Below are positions 51,503-64,000 of a DNA stretch of 64,000 nucleotides, in pieces. The position numbers were made by a program, and so were the translations under genes. Origin of the DNA: Zychaea mexicana (Eukaryota; Mucoromycota; Mucoromycetes; Mucorales; Lichtheimiaceae); the NCBI RefSeq assembly GCF_025766255.1, contig NW_026516711.1:186001-250000 (forward strand), in the 5' to 3' direction. The notes below the pieces were generated by a model. That model ran no database searches. It was not told the origin of the DNA and saw only the letters and a list, made by a program, of their open reading frames with translations. Positions within the stretch are counted from its first letter, which is position 1. Each line of letters starts with the position of its first letter.

Positions 51503-52037
51503 ATGCCTCAAACACCAGATCTTCAAAACGTCCACCAGCAATTGATGGATATCGCTAAGGAAACACAGGATGTTTCCAAAACTCAGTACAGTGCTAAAGA
51601 TGTTCAGCACCTCCAGGTATGCTTTTTTATCACGGGCGAGGAGAGCGTTTAAAAGTAAGAATATATGTGAATTACTGTGTCATTAACGCATGGCATTCGT
51701 TACAGAACAAGCTTCATCATATCGATGAGCAGTACCGAGAAGGCATCGTTGATGATCGCGATAAGAGCAATCTCGAAGATGACCCGTAAGTTGCCTTAAT
51801 TTGCCTATCTCGCTAGAGGAAGTTGTTCCAACATCATCTCACATCCTTGCATTATGTGATTTATCATAGCTATGAGCACCCTGGCCAGGCCCAGATCGCC
51901 GATGTAAGTTGCATTGTTTTTTTTAGATATTTGTAAAAATATATGTCTGATCATTGTTATTATCACTTAAACAGGCTCTGTCCAAGATCCACTCGGCCTT
52001 GTCCAGCATGCTGTCCAGTGTTGAGCAGCAAAGCTAA
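51503..52037 (+). CDS. Small helical protein, 96 aa, unrecognised
   Basis: Four exons, 51503-51616, 51706-51785, 51870-51903 and 51975-52037, all GT-AG and in frame. The N-terminal part is heptad-like (LQNVHQQLMDIAKETQDVSK, LQNKLHHIDEQYREGIV), then an acidic linker, then a short helix (ALSKIHSALSSMLSSVEQQ). There is no signal peptide or membrane segment. Three introns in under 300 coding bases argue for a real, spliced gene. No family was recognised; a coiled-coil assembly or regulatory subunit is possible. Confidence 0.75.
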
Positions 52038-52187
52038 GAAGCTGTAATGATTTTGATTGTCAATACATCCACAAACACAACAAGCTTGACAAATAAAATA
52101 AAAATCTATCATTTTTTTCATTATCTCCGCGAGTTGTCGTTTTCACTATTTCAGTCTTTTAAGTAGCAGAATCTTTTCTATATCAAA

Positions 52188-55593
<3,406 letters not shown>

Positions 55594-55742
55594 AAATTAA
55601 ACGTGCAACTACCCACTATTACAGAGCGAACTAGCAGCAAACATATAGGAATGTGTGCTATTATCCTATTCCGATATTCTTATCTTCGCACTTTTTTTTT
55701 CTCTTCTTTTTTTTTGGCTTTCCTTTAACACCACGCATTATA

Positions 55743-57662
55743 ATGAAAAGTAACCAATATACTATTTTGCTTCTATTCCTATTTTCTGCACAAAATGTAT
55801 TTGCCAATCGTGGATCTGGAAAAATGGTGTTGGACACCTATAATGAAACTGTCGATAGCAACACGCCAGCTCCTTTACCAGATGATATACAGCGCATTGG
55901 CGTAGCTATGCCAGATAATAGCGAAGAGTCACTATCGCCTATGCCTGGAAATGACGACAATCCCTCTTCACCGATTTTTGATGACAACAACAGTAGCAGC
56001 AAAGAGCAACATCCACCAATGCAAGACGGTCGCGGGTATCAAAATAAGCCGCCCATGTTTGATGATAGCGAAAACCAACTCCCACCGATGTATGATGGCA
56101 GCAAAGATGATCTGCCACCCTTTCTTGTTGATGACAGCGGTCCAGAAGACCATATGAGAATGCCTGATGACAGCAGCCGTGGACCAGCAGAAAAAGACAA
56201 CGACGAGTTTATGAAATTGGAACCAAAAGGTGGCTATGAGGAGCCAGTAGGATCGCCAGCATCCGAATCATTCAACGGCACAGCGAACCAAGAAGAAAAC
56301 GAGTCGATGGAGTCCGTGAGTGGAACACAAGATAGCATTGTTGAGAACAGCAGTAAGTTTTCTTGGGGCGTTGAGAGTCATTTATATTTTCTAATAATCG
56401 GGATATTTGAACACTAAACAAACGAGCACGTTTCTTATGGGCATAGAAAATGGCGATGATTCGGCAATGCAGGAAGATAGCGTCGATGAAACGTTTTTGC
56501 CTACTAAAATTCAAGCGGACGCCAACCCAGGCTCCGGAATAATACCACCTGTTCCTCAAGTAACTGGATGCCGAACCCAAGGACAAATTGCCGTAACATA
56601 TGTATGTATCTTACTTTGTCTTGTTAACGTTTTGAGAATACCCGGCTCTTTATAACGCGGTTTACCTGGAATTACAGAGTGAAGGACCTAGCGACGCTAC
56701 TGCTGGTATAGTACGCCAGTTAAATCATGCAGATGCCCGAGCCAACTTTTTCGTGAATGCTTCCTGGTGGGTAATAACAGTGTCAGCAAACTTATGTAAG
56801 CAGAAAGTTTACTAAATAAGAGGGTTTGCGGATGACTGGGAAAATAGGCTTTATACACAGCAGTATGCGATGGTTGTCCAAAACACATACAAAGCGGGCC
56901 ATTTGATTGGCATGACTTACCGAGTCAAGAACGACGACTCTTCCAAGCTTACCGATGAAGAACTGCGCCGAGACATTATTGAAAAGGCACACATTATTGA
57001 GACGCTTATTCACGTGGCACCCAAATATGTACGCCTTCACTACACTGAGCCCGAAGATACACGTACCGAGAACATGTTGAAAAGCCTCGGTTTCATCCTT
57101 GTTGGCTATAACCTGGACAGTCAAGACTATGCCCATCGTGACGTCTCTGAAATTTACAGCAAAGCGTTCAGACGTTACAAGGATACGTATGATGCCAAAG
57201 GATCGTTTATTTCGGTGCAATACGATATGCCAGGAACAGTCAAGCTCTCCACAGTACCACAAATGATCAATACTATTTCGGATGAAGGCTACACCATGGT
57301 TCGTTTGGATGGTTGCTTGAACGATCCAAAGCCATACAAGAAATGTAAAAGTTTATTTAGTATTTTTTTTTCATGTCACGCGAAAAGATGCCCCTTACTC
57401 ATGCTTGGTACAAATTGAAACAAAAAAAATAGCTGCAGAAAGCACAGAGTACGTTTCGGACAAGCACTCATTTAATACCACTGGTTATCACCAAGGACAG
57501 AATGCTGTACCTCAAAGCGTTATCGACGAGGCAAAAGAGAGTGATGGAACGACGAACGAAGAAGCCACAAAAAGTCTTGGTAATTCAAGTCCTGAAAGCA
57601 ACATTTTTACACTCGTCGCCACCCTTGGTTTCGTAGCTGCCATGGTGCTGCAGCCATTTTGA
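55743..57662 (+). CDS. Chitin-deacetylase-family (CE4) surface protein, active site degenerate
   Basis: About 523 aa from exons 55743-56352, 56447-56601, 56678-56770, 56861-57344 and 57433-57662. A signal peptide (residues about 1-21, ILLLFLFSAQNVFA) is followed by an Asp/Pro/Met-rich disordered region of about 180 residues. The NodB-like domain runs from about residue 240 to 440, and a hydrophobic C-terminus (NIFTLVATLGFVAAMVLQPF) fits a GPI anchor signal. The normal TFDDGP motif reads TYSEGP, the HxxxH zinc site after GH reads GHLIGMTYRV, and RPPYG reads RLHYTE. Metal ligands are therefore missing and deacetylase activity is unlikely. It may be a chitin- or chitosan-binding wall protein. 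The acceptor at 56861 has a second possible site 3 nt away. Confidence 0.83.
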
Positions 57663-57781
57663 ATCTCAGAGTGATTAATGCAAAGCGATGTACGATTCAC
57701 CTGTTTCCTCGCACTGCATCTTTATCCCCTCTTTTACTCTTTTAAAAATTTTAATTTCATTATCCAATAAACCTGAAAGTA

Positions 57782-59572
57782 ATGTTTGACAAATCTTTCC
57801 AAGCTGAAGAAAAGAGTTTGGTGCGAAAGATACATTGGGTTCTACTGCCACAACTGATGACGATTCAGTTCTTTCAGGTACAGGAAAAATGAGTTATCTA
57901 TTGTTTCGAGGCTTTGATATGACTCACTTATTAACTTTTTTTCCCTTCCCACCAGATCCATGACAGAACCACTTTAAATTTTGGTAGCGTCATGGGAATG
58001 CTTGAAGATATAAAGCTCTCACAAGCAGAATTCAACTGGTCAGGAGCAATAATCTTTGTTGGTTACTTGACATGCCAGGTAAAGTGACAGAATGGTACAT
58101 TGTCTAGTGGCAATTGGCAGTGGTTTGAGAATAATTTAAAGTCATTGGCGACGCTTGTATAGCAGTAGAATAACTGAAAGAAGCTGCACGTATCTAGATC
58201 CCAAACGCCTTTCTCTTGCATAAGCTCCCCTTATCGAAATATCTCGGCGTACTCGTTATTGGATGGGGTGTAACGCTCCTACTTACAGCAATCTCCCGCA
58301 GCTTTGCTCAAGTGTTTGTGCTGCGATTCGTACTAGGATTCCTTGAGGCACCAGCCTACCCTATTATTTTCTTAATAATCACGATAATGTACCGACGAGA
58401 CGAACAAGCGACCGCAAATACTATTTTTCTACTCGCGAACGGAATTGTCACGGTCCTCGGATCTATCATCACTTTTGGCATGACGTATATGCATACGTTT
58501 GCTGGTATCCGCAACTGGGAATGGTACTATTGCATCGTTGCTCGTGTTTAGAGTTCGTATATACATGAGTGGTAACTTCATGATTTAACAGTAATTACAA
58601 CAATGTAGGAATATAATCATTCTCGGTATAGGTACTGTAGTATTCGGAGTGGTTGTATTTATATTCCTTCCAGATGGGCCTCGTTCGAGGTGGTTCCGGT
58701 TGACGCCTGCTCAGGATGCCATCATTGATAGTCGTATTCAGGACAACGCTGTGACTGTAAACAAACGCGTACAGCGATACCAGATAATGGAAGCGATTCG
58801 AGAACCTAGGCTCTACTGTTACTTTTTCATCACGTTATTGACTATGATGACAAATGGCTGTACTATACTTTACAACTCGAAATTAATACAGGATATGGGT
58901 TATTCAGTAAGTTTTGTCGCGTTATCCGCATTTTTAATTCGTAAACGTAGTTTGTACAGTATGTTGATAATTTATTTCTGCTTCCTATCTTTTTGTGTAT
59001 TACAAAAACAGACCAAGGAAACAGTACTATTAAATATTCCACAATGTATTCCAGATATGATAATGACTGTTGTCGCACTATTCATACGACGGCGGTATAA
59101 TGATAGCCTCTGTTACATCGGTGCTGCATCCTGTGCTATAGCCATGGCAGGCATACTAACGCTCACATTTGGCACCAGTACGGGCATAAAGCTACTTGGT
59201 CTATATTTGTGCAACAGTCTGGATCCAATCATTTTTGCGTTAATGACGTCCATGGGAAATAATGTTGCAGGCTATACTAAAAAAATTGTTTACAATGGTG
59301 GATGGATGGTTGCATACTGCTTGGGCAACTTTATCGCACCTCTGCTTATGACCCATCGTCAAGCACCACAATACTTGGGCGCAATGCTGACGTATGCCGC
59401 TGGTCAAGGGATATCCATATTTTTGTTTTTATACGCTCGGATGATCATGGCACGGGAGATGCAGAGGCGGAAAAAGCTGTCAATAGAGGGCAAATTACCG
59501 CCACCACCGCTGGACAGGGATAAGCTAGTCATGACAGATGTGGAGAACCTACATTATGTTTACATGTTGTAA
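57782..59572 (+). CDS. MFS transporter, allantoate permease (Dal5/ACS) family
   Basis: Twelve-helix organic-anion importer, the family of Dal5 and Tna1. Exons 57782-57877, 57956-58078, 58198-58543, 58632-58906 and 59012-59572; about 466 aa. Seen: the DRTTLNFGSVMGMLEDIKLS loop after helix 1, IPNAFLLHKLPLSKYLG, RFVLGFLEAPAYPIIF, YRRDEQATANT, FLPDGPRSRWF, and a C-terminus LVMTDVENLHYVYML, like the family's TDxENxxFRYVL. Substrate cannot be predicted closely; allantoate, nicotinate or vitamin-like anions are candidates. The exon 3/4 junction is the least certain. The intron 58907-59011 is 105 bp with no in-frame stop. A pogo-like MITE begins 14 bp after the stop. Confidence 0.85.
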
Positions 59573-59585
59573 ATCAATGAGAATA

Positions 59586-59948
59586 CAGTGGACCCCTTTA
59601 ATGTCAACCCCTTTAATGTCAACCCGCGATATGGTCAACCTTTTTCTGAGAACCTCACATTTTAGCAGAGATAAATTTCAACTTTTACATAAGGTCAATG
59701 TCAACACCTTGGCCAGGGTTGACTTCTTATTGAGGTCAAAGATATCCAATCGAAAGAGGTTATTTCGTTGTTGGTTGAAAATACATTGTTAGGAACGACT
59801 CTGTTGCATACATACATTGTGTCGGGGTGCGCTGGTTTAATATTTTTATTATACAGTTAAACTTTGTGCCACCCCCTTTGACGTCAACCCCCGTTAGCGT
59901 CAACACTTTCAGGTGTACTTGAGGGTTGACATTAAAGGGGGTCAACTG
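59586..59948. mobile_element. pogo/Tc1-mariner-type MITE with TA target duplication
   Basis: Terminal inverted repeats of about 26 bp: left CAGTGGACCCCTTTAATGTC, right (minus strand) CAGTTGACCCCCTTTAATGT. Both flanks are TA (59584-59585 and 59949-59950), the target-site duplication of the superfamily. No transposase frame is inside. Within the left end the CCCCTTTAATGTCAA block is repeated twice in tandem, and subterminal variants recur near the right end (TTTGACGTCAACCC). Length 363 bp. It must be mobilised by a transposase elsewhere, if still mobile. Confidence 0.93.
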
Positions 59949-59950
59949 TA

Positions 59951-60464
59951 TACACTTCTAATAATAATCATACGAGCATATAGGATATAATGGCTGTATG
60001 GATGACTTCTGTCTTTTAAACTTCAAACATTGAACGGCAAATTGATCGACACAAGTTCCTCGAATAACGCAGCTCAGCTTCCCACCAGCTGCAGAACCTG
60101 GCAATAGTACGCCTTAAAGGGAGAAAAAGTTGGAGTCTAAACGTATCTACTACTATTACACTATGAACGAAATGTTACACTGTGCTGAGAATTATATAAG
60201 GGTTATTTGACACAGTATGGGCAAATTTTCTTCGCCATACAAGCAGAACTATCAGCTCGCTAGCCATTAAAATGTAGTATGAGAAAGCTGCTGTGCAATG
60301 TAATCCACGACTATTAACACGCAGAAGATGATCAGGCTAGAAACTTTGTCTTCCTGCAGCAGTTTCTCCGGTTTGGCATGTGGGGCGGTGGAATCATCCT
60401 CATGTCATTCCACCACCGAATATTAAAATTCGCCTTCTTGCTTTCTGCTGCTTAAAATCTTCAA
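59951..60464. other. Intergenic
   Basis: About 500 bp without a recognisable gene, RNA or repeat. Confidence 0.3.
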
Positions 60465-60834
60465 ATGGTCCAAAAAATCCGTATATCAGCATTAGCGATC
60501 ATATTCACAGGCTTTTTAATACTGGTAGCAGCAGTAGTTCAAAGGACCTCACACTGCTAATGACAAGAATGGTAATAATACTACGGATGACTTAGCACCT
60601 CCACTATCACAACCAGAAAAGGGTGGTGATGATCCTGGTTCGGCGTCACACAAACAGAAACCAGATGCAGCTACCACATACAGGTGTACGTGTGCCTACA
60701 GACAATGGTCAAAACCTGTATAATGCCGTTCCACAGATCACTAAAAAGTGCTGCCAAGGACGAGGCACCTATGACTCAGCGATGAATCTGAATCGATACT
60801 ATTCCGTTACCATGAATGTGGATTACGTAGCATG
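60465..60834 (+). pseudogene. Possible small secreted protein gene, intact or decayed
   Basis: An ATG at 60465 opens a signal-peptide-like stretch (RISALAIIFTGFLILVAAVV). A candidate intron (donor near 60534, acceptor near 60602, with GCTAATGAC inside) could join it to a frame ending at TGA 60832-60834 that contains GVRVPTDNGQNLYNAVPQIT and a CC pair. Without splicing the frames are offset by one. No family recognised; it may be a small secreted protein or a relic. Confidence 0.25.
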
Positions 60835-61203
60835 AAGGAGACGGAACTTTGGCTATTGTTTTGCCGAGAAAAAGAAATCAAAAAGACGAGAAAAAAGTGC
60901 ACAGCTACTAGTTGAACTATTTAATTACTTGATAGGCTTGACTTTCTCTTTTTGCTAGCATTTCTCCATGGGAAACTACTATATGCTTTGTGTTAAAACT
61001 TATTATAAAGGTTGCTTTAGAGTTATGATTGTTGTATAAAATAGTCTTACCTTGTCATTCCAGGCGCAATTAGTAAATAACGGGTGTCACTAAAAATGGT
61101 GCACCGAGATTTGTGACTTGGAAAATATGCTTTTTTCTCTTCGGTTCCTGAAAGAACGCTTTGAACTACACTCCAAGCAAAATCTACTGTTCAAAATATA
61201 ACA
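60835..61203. other. Intergenic
   Basis: AT-rich, no feature seen. It may hold the 5' end of the MULE element that follows. Confidence 0.3.
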
Positions 61204-63371
61204 ATGTCCAAATACATTACCTTTTTTCGAAGAAAATTTGTTAAGGACTCCTATGAAGAGGAGGCTCCCGCCTATTTTGACTCCAAAAGCGAAAAGTACT
61301 ATTTTCGACAAAGCATCTAGTCCTTCACGACACTCAATCAAACTTACTCAAAACTTTTCGATTTTTGACAGGTACGTAAAACTGAATTTGGACATTGGAT
61401 GGTCTATGCGCAAGGTTTATGGTCCTCGAAAACAAAAGCACAATATCCATCGCTACAAGAAGAAATGCAATGGTTTCGTCCGCTGCACTAGAGAGGCCTG
61501 CAAATTCTATGGCAAACATTTGCGCTCTCGCTGCGATTTTGAACAAATTCATAAACAATGCCAGCTTGGGTGTATGCGCTGCGGAGGCGATTTAGAGCAC
61601 GTTGACACTTGTAAAACAGAGGCGTTCTACTATTTCGACGGCAGTAAATGCACTGTTAAGCAGATCGGCACACATGACCACGAACAATATACTGCGAAGC
61701 ATCTATCGGAAGTAGAGAAGGAAACACTGGCAGAGAGAATACGAAGTGATCCAACGGTGACACCCAAGGCAGCAATTCATGGCAACAACAAGCGAACTGG
61801 GGAAATCGTTGAATCGATCATTAAGATCAACCCAATTCTTGGCACGAGGGACAGAGCCGAGTATGAAATCAACGAAGTACGCGAGGAACGAGATATTCCA
61901 AGAAAAGGTGAATTTCTCGGCGACTTGGGCAAGATTATGAATGAGTTCCCTGGGTACTTCCTCCACGCCCACGTTCTACCAGGCTCATTCTTTTTGGCGT
62001 ATCGGTCACCGACTCTTAAAGAATATGTTCACTTTCAAGATTTTCCGGCTGTTACCGATGTCACTTTCAAGGCATTCGAGAAAGGATACTATCTCTGCTC
62101 AACAGTGATCTATGTTCCTGAGCTGAAAAGACACACAGTGATCTTCCAAGCTGTCCTGGATGGCCTTTCACAAACCTACTTTGCCCAATACTTTTTTGCA
62201 TTCTTCAGAGTACAACGTTAAGTTTGAAGGCAACAATTCCTTTCTCGGTATGATGATGGATTTCTCTTTGGCACAAAGGAATGGATTTCTGCAAGCCTAC
62301 ACACAGTACACCAGAAAGGATGACGGCATGCGGTTCCTAAAAGGGTGCTATATGCACTGGATGCAATCCGCTCAACGTCTCAACAGCAATCACAGCATCG
62401 TTCTACCCGAATCCAGCGAACGATTTCGTGAACTGACCTGCATCATTCGGACAACTGAAGATGCTGATGAATTTTGCCGTAGTTGTAAGGAACTGGTGAC
62501 AAATTTCAAGCATACTTTCAAATGGCTCAAATGGTGGCTACAACCATCTATAAGCAGCATGATTTTTCGACATCGCTCAAGCATGAATGACGCCCTCCGC
62601 AGCCACCCTTATCGTACCACAAATGCAGTGCAAGCGTCCCATAGAGATTTATACCGAGATACTGTACACAACTTGCCTATATCTCTAGCGCTTCCACAAA
62701 CGTTGAATTATATCCGCTCAGATGAATTGACACTGAAAAACTATGAAGAAAATGCGGTGCCTGCTTCATACAACAGAGCACCACGACAAACTCGTAAACG
62801 ATCAAAGAAAAACTTTGACAATGATGGACGTGCTCCGGATGTTTTCGGTAAACTTGTTAATGATGTTACCACCGATCAACAACCACTGGACCATTTTCTT
62901 TATGACGACCAAGCTGAAAGCAAGACACTATCACAAGCAGAACAAACCTCCAACAAGAGCACCATGCCCTTCGCCAAAAGACTTTCGAAAGAGGATATCA
63001 AAGCAGTATCACAGCAAGATATCTTGAATAAGATTGATGAACGCGCCCTGCACCTTTTGGATATGAAAGTCGATCCGTTCACGTTGAAAGAAATTGAGAC
63101 AATGGCTGAGAACTTGGAGACAGGGTCAGACGAAATAATGCAGTATATTATGGGTGTCGAGATGAAGAATGAAAAGAAGAAGCAAGAAGTGAAGGAGAAA
63201 AATGCAATGAGCAAGACCAAAGAAAAGATGAAGACGGAGAAGAAAACAGAGAAAACGATGGACACGAAAACTGAAAACAAGCAGAAGAAAAGAAAACAAC
63301 CGGAAAATGAAGCTGAGGACTTATGGCCAGTAACAGGAAAAGTCTTCGAAGAGAACCATGGTGAATTTTAA
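61204..63371 (+). pseudogene. MULE transposase with WRKY-GCM1-type zinc finger, one frameshift
   Basis: Mutator-like transposase. Exon 1 is 61204-61295 and exon 2 begins 61372 (intron 61296-61371, in phase). The zinc finger shows GFVRCTREACKFYGKHLRSR, CQLGCMRCGGDLEH and GTHDHEQY. The MULE core has a first Asp in AVTDVTFKAFEKGYY and a second in MMMDFSLAQRNGFLQAY, then GCYMHWMQSAQR and TTNAVQASHRDLY. The frame changes once near 62190-62215, next to a run of six T, so the protein is broken unless this is a sequencing error. The long tail is Lys/Glu/Met-rich and ends at TAA 63369-63371. All other parts are open, so decay is recent. Confidence 0.85.
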
Positions 63372-63434
63372 TGGATTATTGGAGCGATTGACAGTATAAC
63401 TGAATTCAATTCAATAGTTTCGTCCATCGAGAGA

Positions 63435-63957
63435 TCCCGCTCGATTGCTCGTTTGGAATTAGCAAATCAAAGCTGACGGATGGTGTGGATATCGTGCCCT
63501 TGCTCTCCAATTTCATGGTGACAAGATCAATATATCAAGGTCAAACAAGCAATTCTTGATCAGCTTTTTGCGAACTATGATTTCTACCGCGATACTCTAT
63601 GGAACGGACGTGAGGTCATAATGCAAAATGCGATCAAACGAATGGAATATGGTATCACACCAGAAACAGCACAATACCAGAAGTACACTTGCTGCAGATG
63701 CATATACTGTACCGATTGCAGTATATGATGATCGCTTGGATTGAACAGTGTTTTGTACTTGCCTTTTACTATCCCAAAGGGAACCAATCGACAACCGCAG
63801 CCAATAACTCTTTTTCTTAGCTCAAATCACTTTAACGCAATGGACCTCGTTCCATCCAGAGCACGACATATGGAGTGGCCACCCGTCAGACCTTATCATG
63901 AGATAGGTTGGCATCGTCTTGGCTTAAGAGAGATTACAAGACTACATGGCAGTTAGA
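63435..63957 (+). pseudogene. OTU cysteine-protease module, frameshifted, following the MULE
   Basis: In + orientation directly after the MULE ORF. DGWCGYRALALQFHGDK at 63475-63525 matches the catalytic Asp/Cys box of OTU deubiquitinases. After a frame change comes VKQAILDQLFANYDFYRDTL; then in a third frame TLAADAYTVPIAVYDD near 63685-63735; and in a fourth ITLFLSSNHFNAMDLVPSRA to a stop at 63954-63956, where the H of NHF is the expected catalytic His. OTU domains are carried by several fungal transposon proteins, so this is probably the C-terminal or accessory part of the same element. Several frameshifts inactivate it. Confidence 0.7.
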
Positions 63958-64000
63958 AGACGCTTGATCCGAAAACGAGAAACAAATTTTTCATAGACAT

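Overview
The window looks like nuclear DNA of a filamentous fungus, most likely an early-diverging one (Mucoromycota, probably Mucorales). The evidence is dense, short GT-AG introns (about 50-150 bp), a DUF3020 protein, a DEK_C-tailed chitin synthase, a GPI-anchored deacetylase-like protein and transposons of the Helitron, hAT, PIF/Harbinger, pogo and WRKY-GCM1 MULE types. The genus cannot be fixed from the sequence. All gene models were spliced by eye from reading frame, splice consensus and family conservation; there is no transcript evidence.

Layout. 1-10.5 kb holds housekeeping and signalling genes on the + strand: a 5'-truncated CRT10-like WD40 gene, an EH-domain endocytic scaffold (Ede1/Eps15 type), a DEP-RGS regulator of G-protein signalling, and a 69-residue membrane protein. 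10.5-25.5 kb is a gene-poor transposon graveyard: unassigned decayed coding DNA, a PIF/Harbinger pseudogene, a GC-rich hairpin island, a Helitron Rep-helicase pseudogene lacking its HUH segment, a hAT pseudogene, one intact tRNA-Arg(CCT), and a 300-bp element with inverted ends. 25.5-29.2 kb (+) carries a DUF3020 protein and an F-box/zf-UBP protein. 29.2-37.1 kb (-) carries an intron-rich patatin-like protein and a large divergent chitin synthase. 38.3-55.6 kb (+) carries UTP10 (ribosome biogenesis), TRS120 (TRAPPII vesicle tethering), a small unknown gene and a DED1-type RNA helicase. 55.7-59.6 kb (+) carries a deacetylase-like cell-surface protein and an MFS allantoate-permease-family transporter with a pogo-type MITE just after its stop codon. 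61.2-64 kb is a decayed MULE transposon followed by an OTU-protease module.

Themes. Three genes within about 28 kb look like pseudoenzymes: a patatin with Ala in place of the nucleophile Ser, a chitin synthase without QRRRW and with a changed EDR motif, and a chitin-deacetylase-family protein without its metal-binding Asp and His residues. Two of them concern chitin at the cell surface. The splicing signals are also unusual: GCAAGT donors appear in two genes, and the low-complexity N-terminus of the DED1 gene is cut into several small frame-neutral exons.
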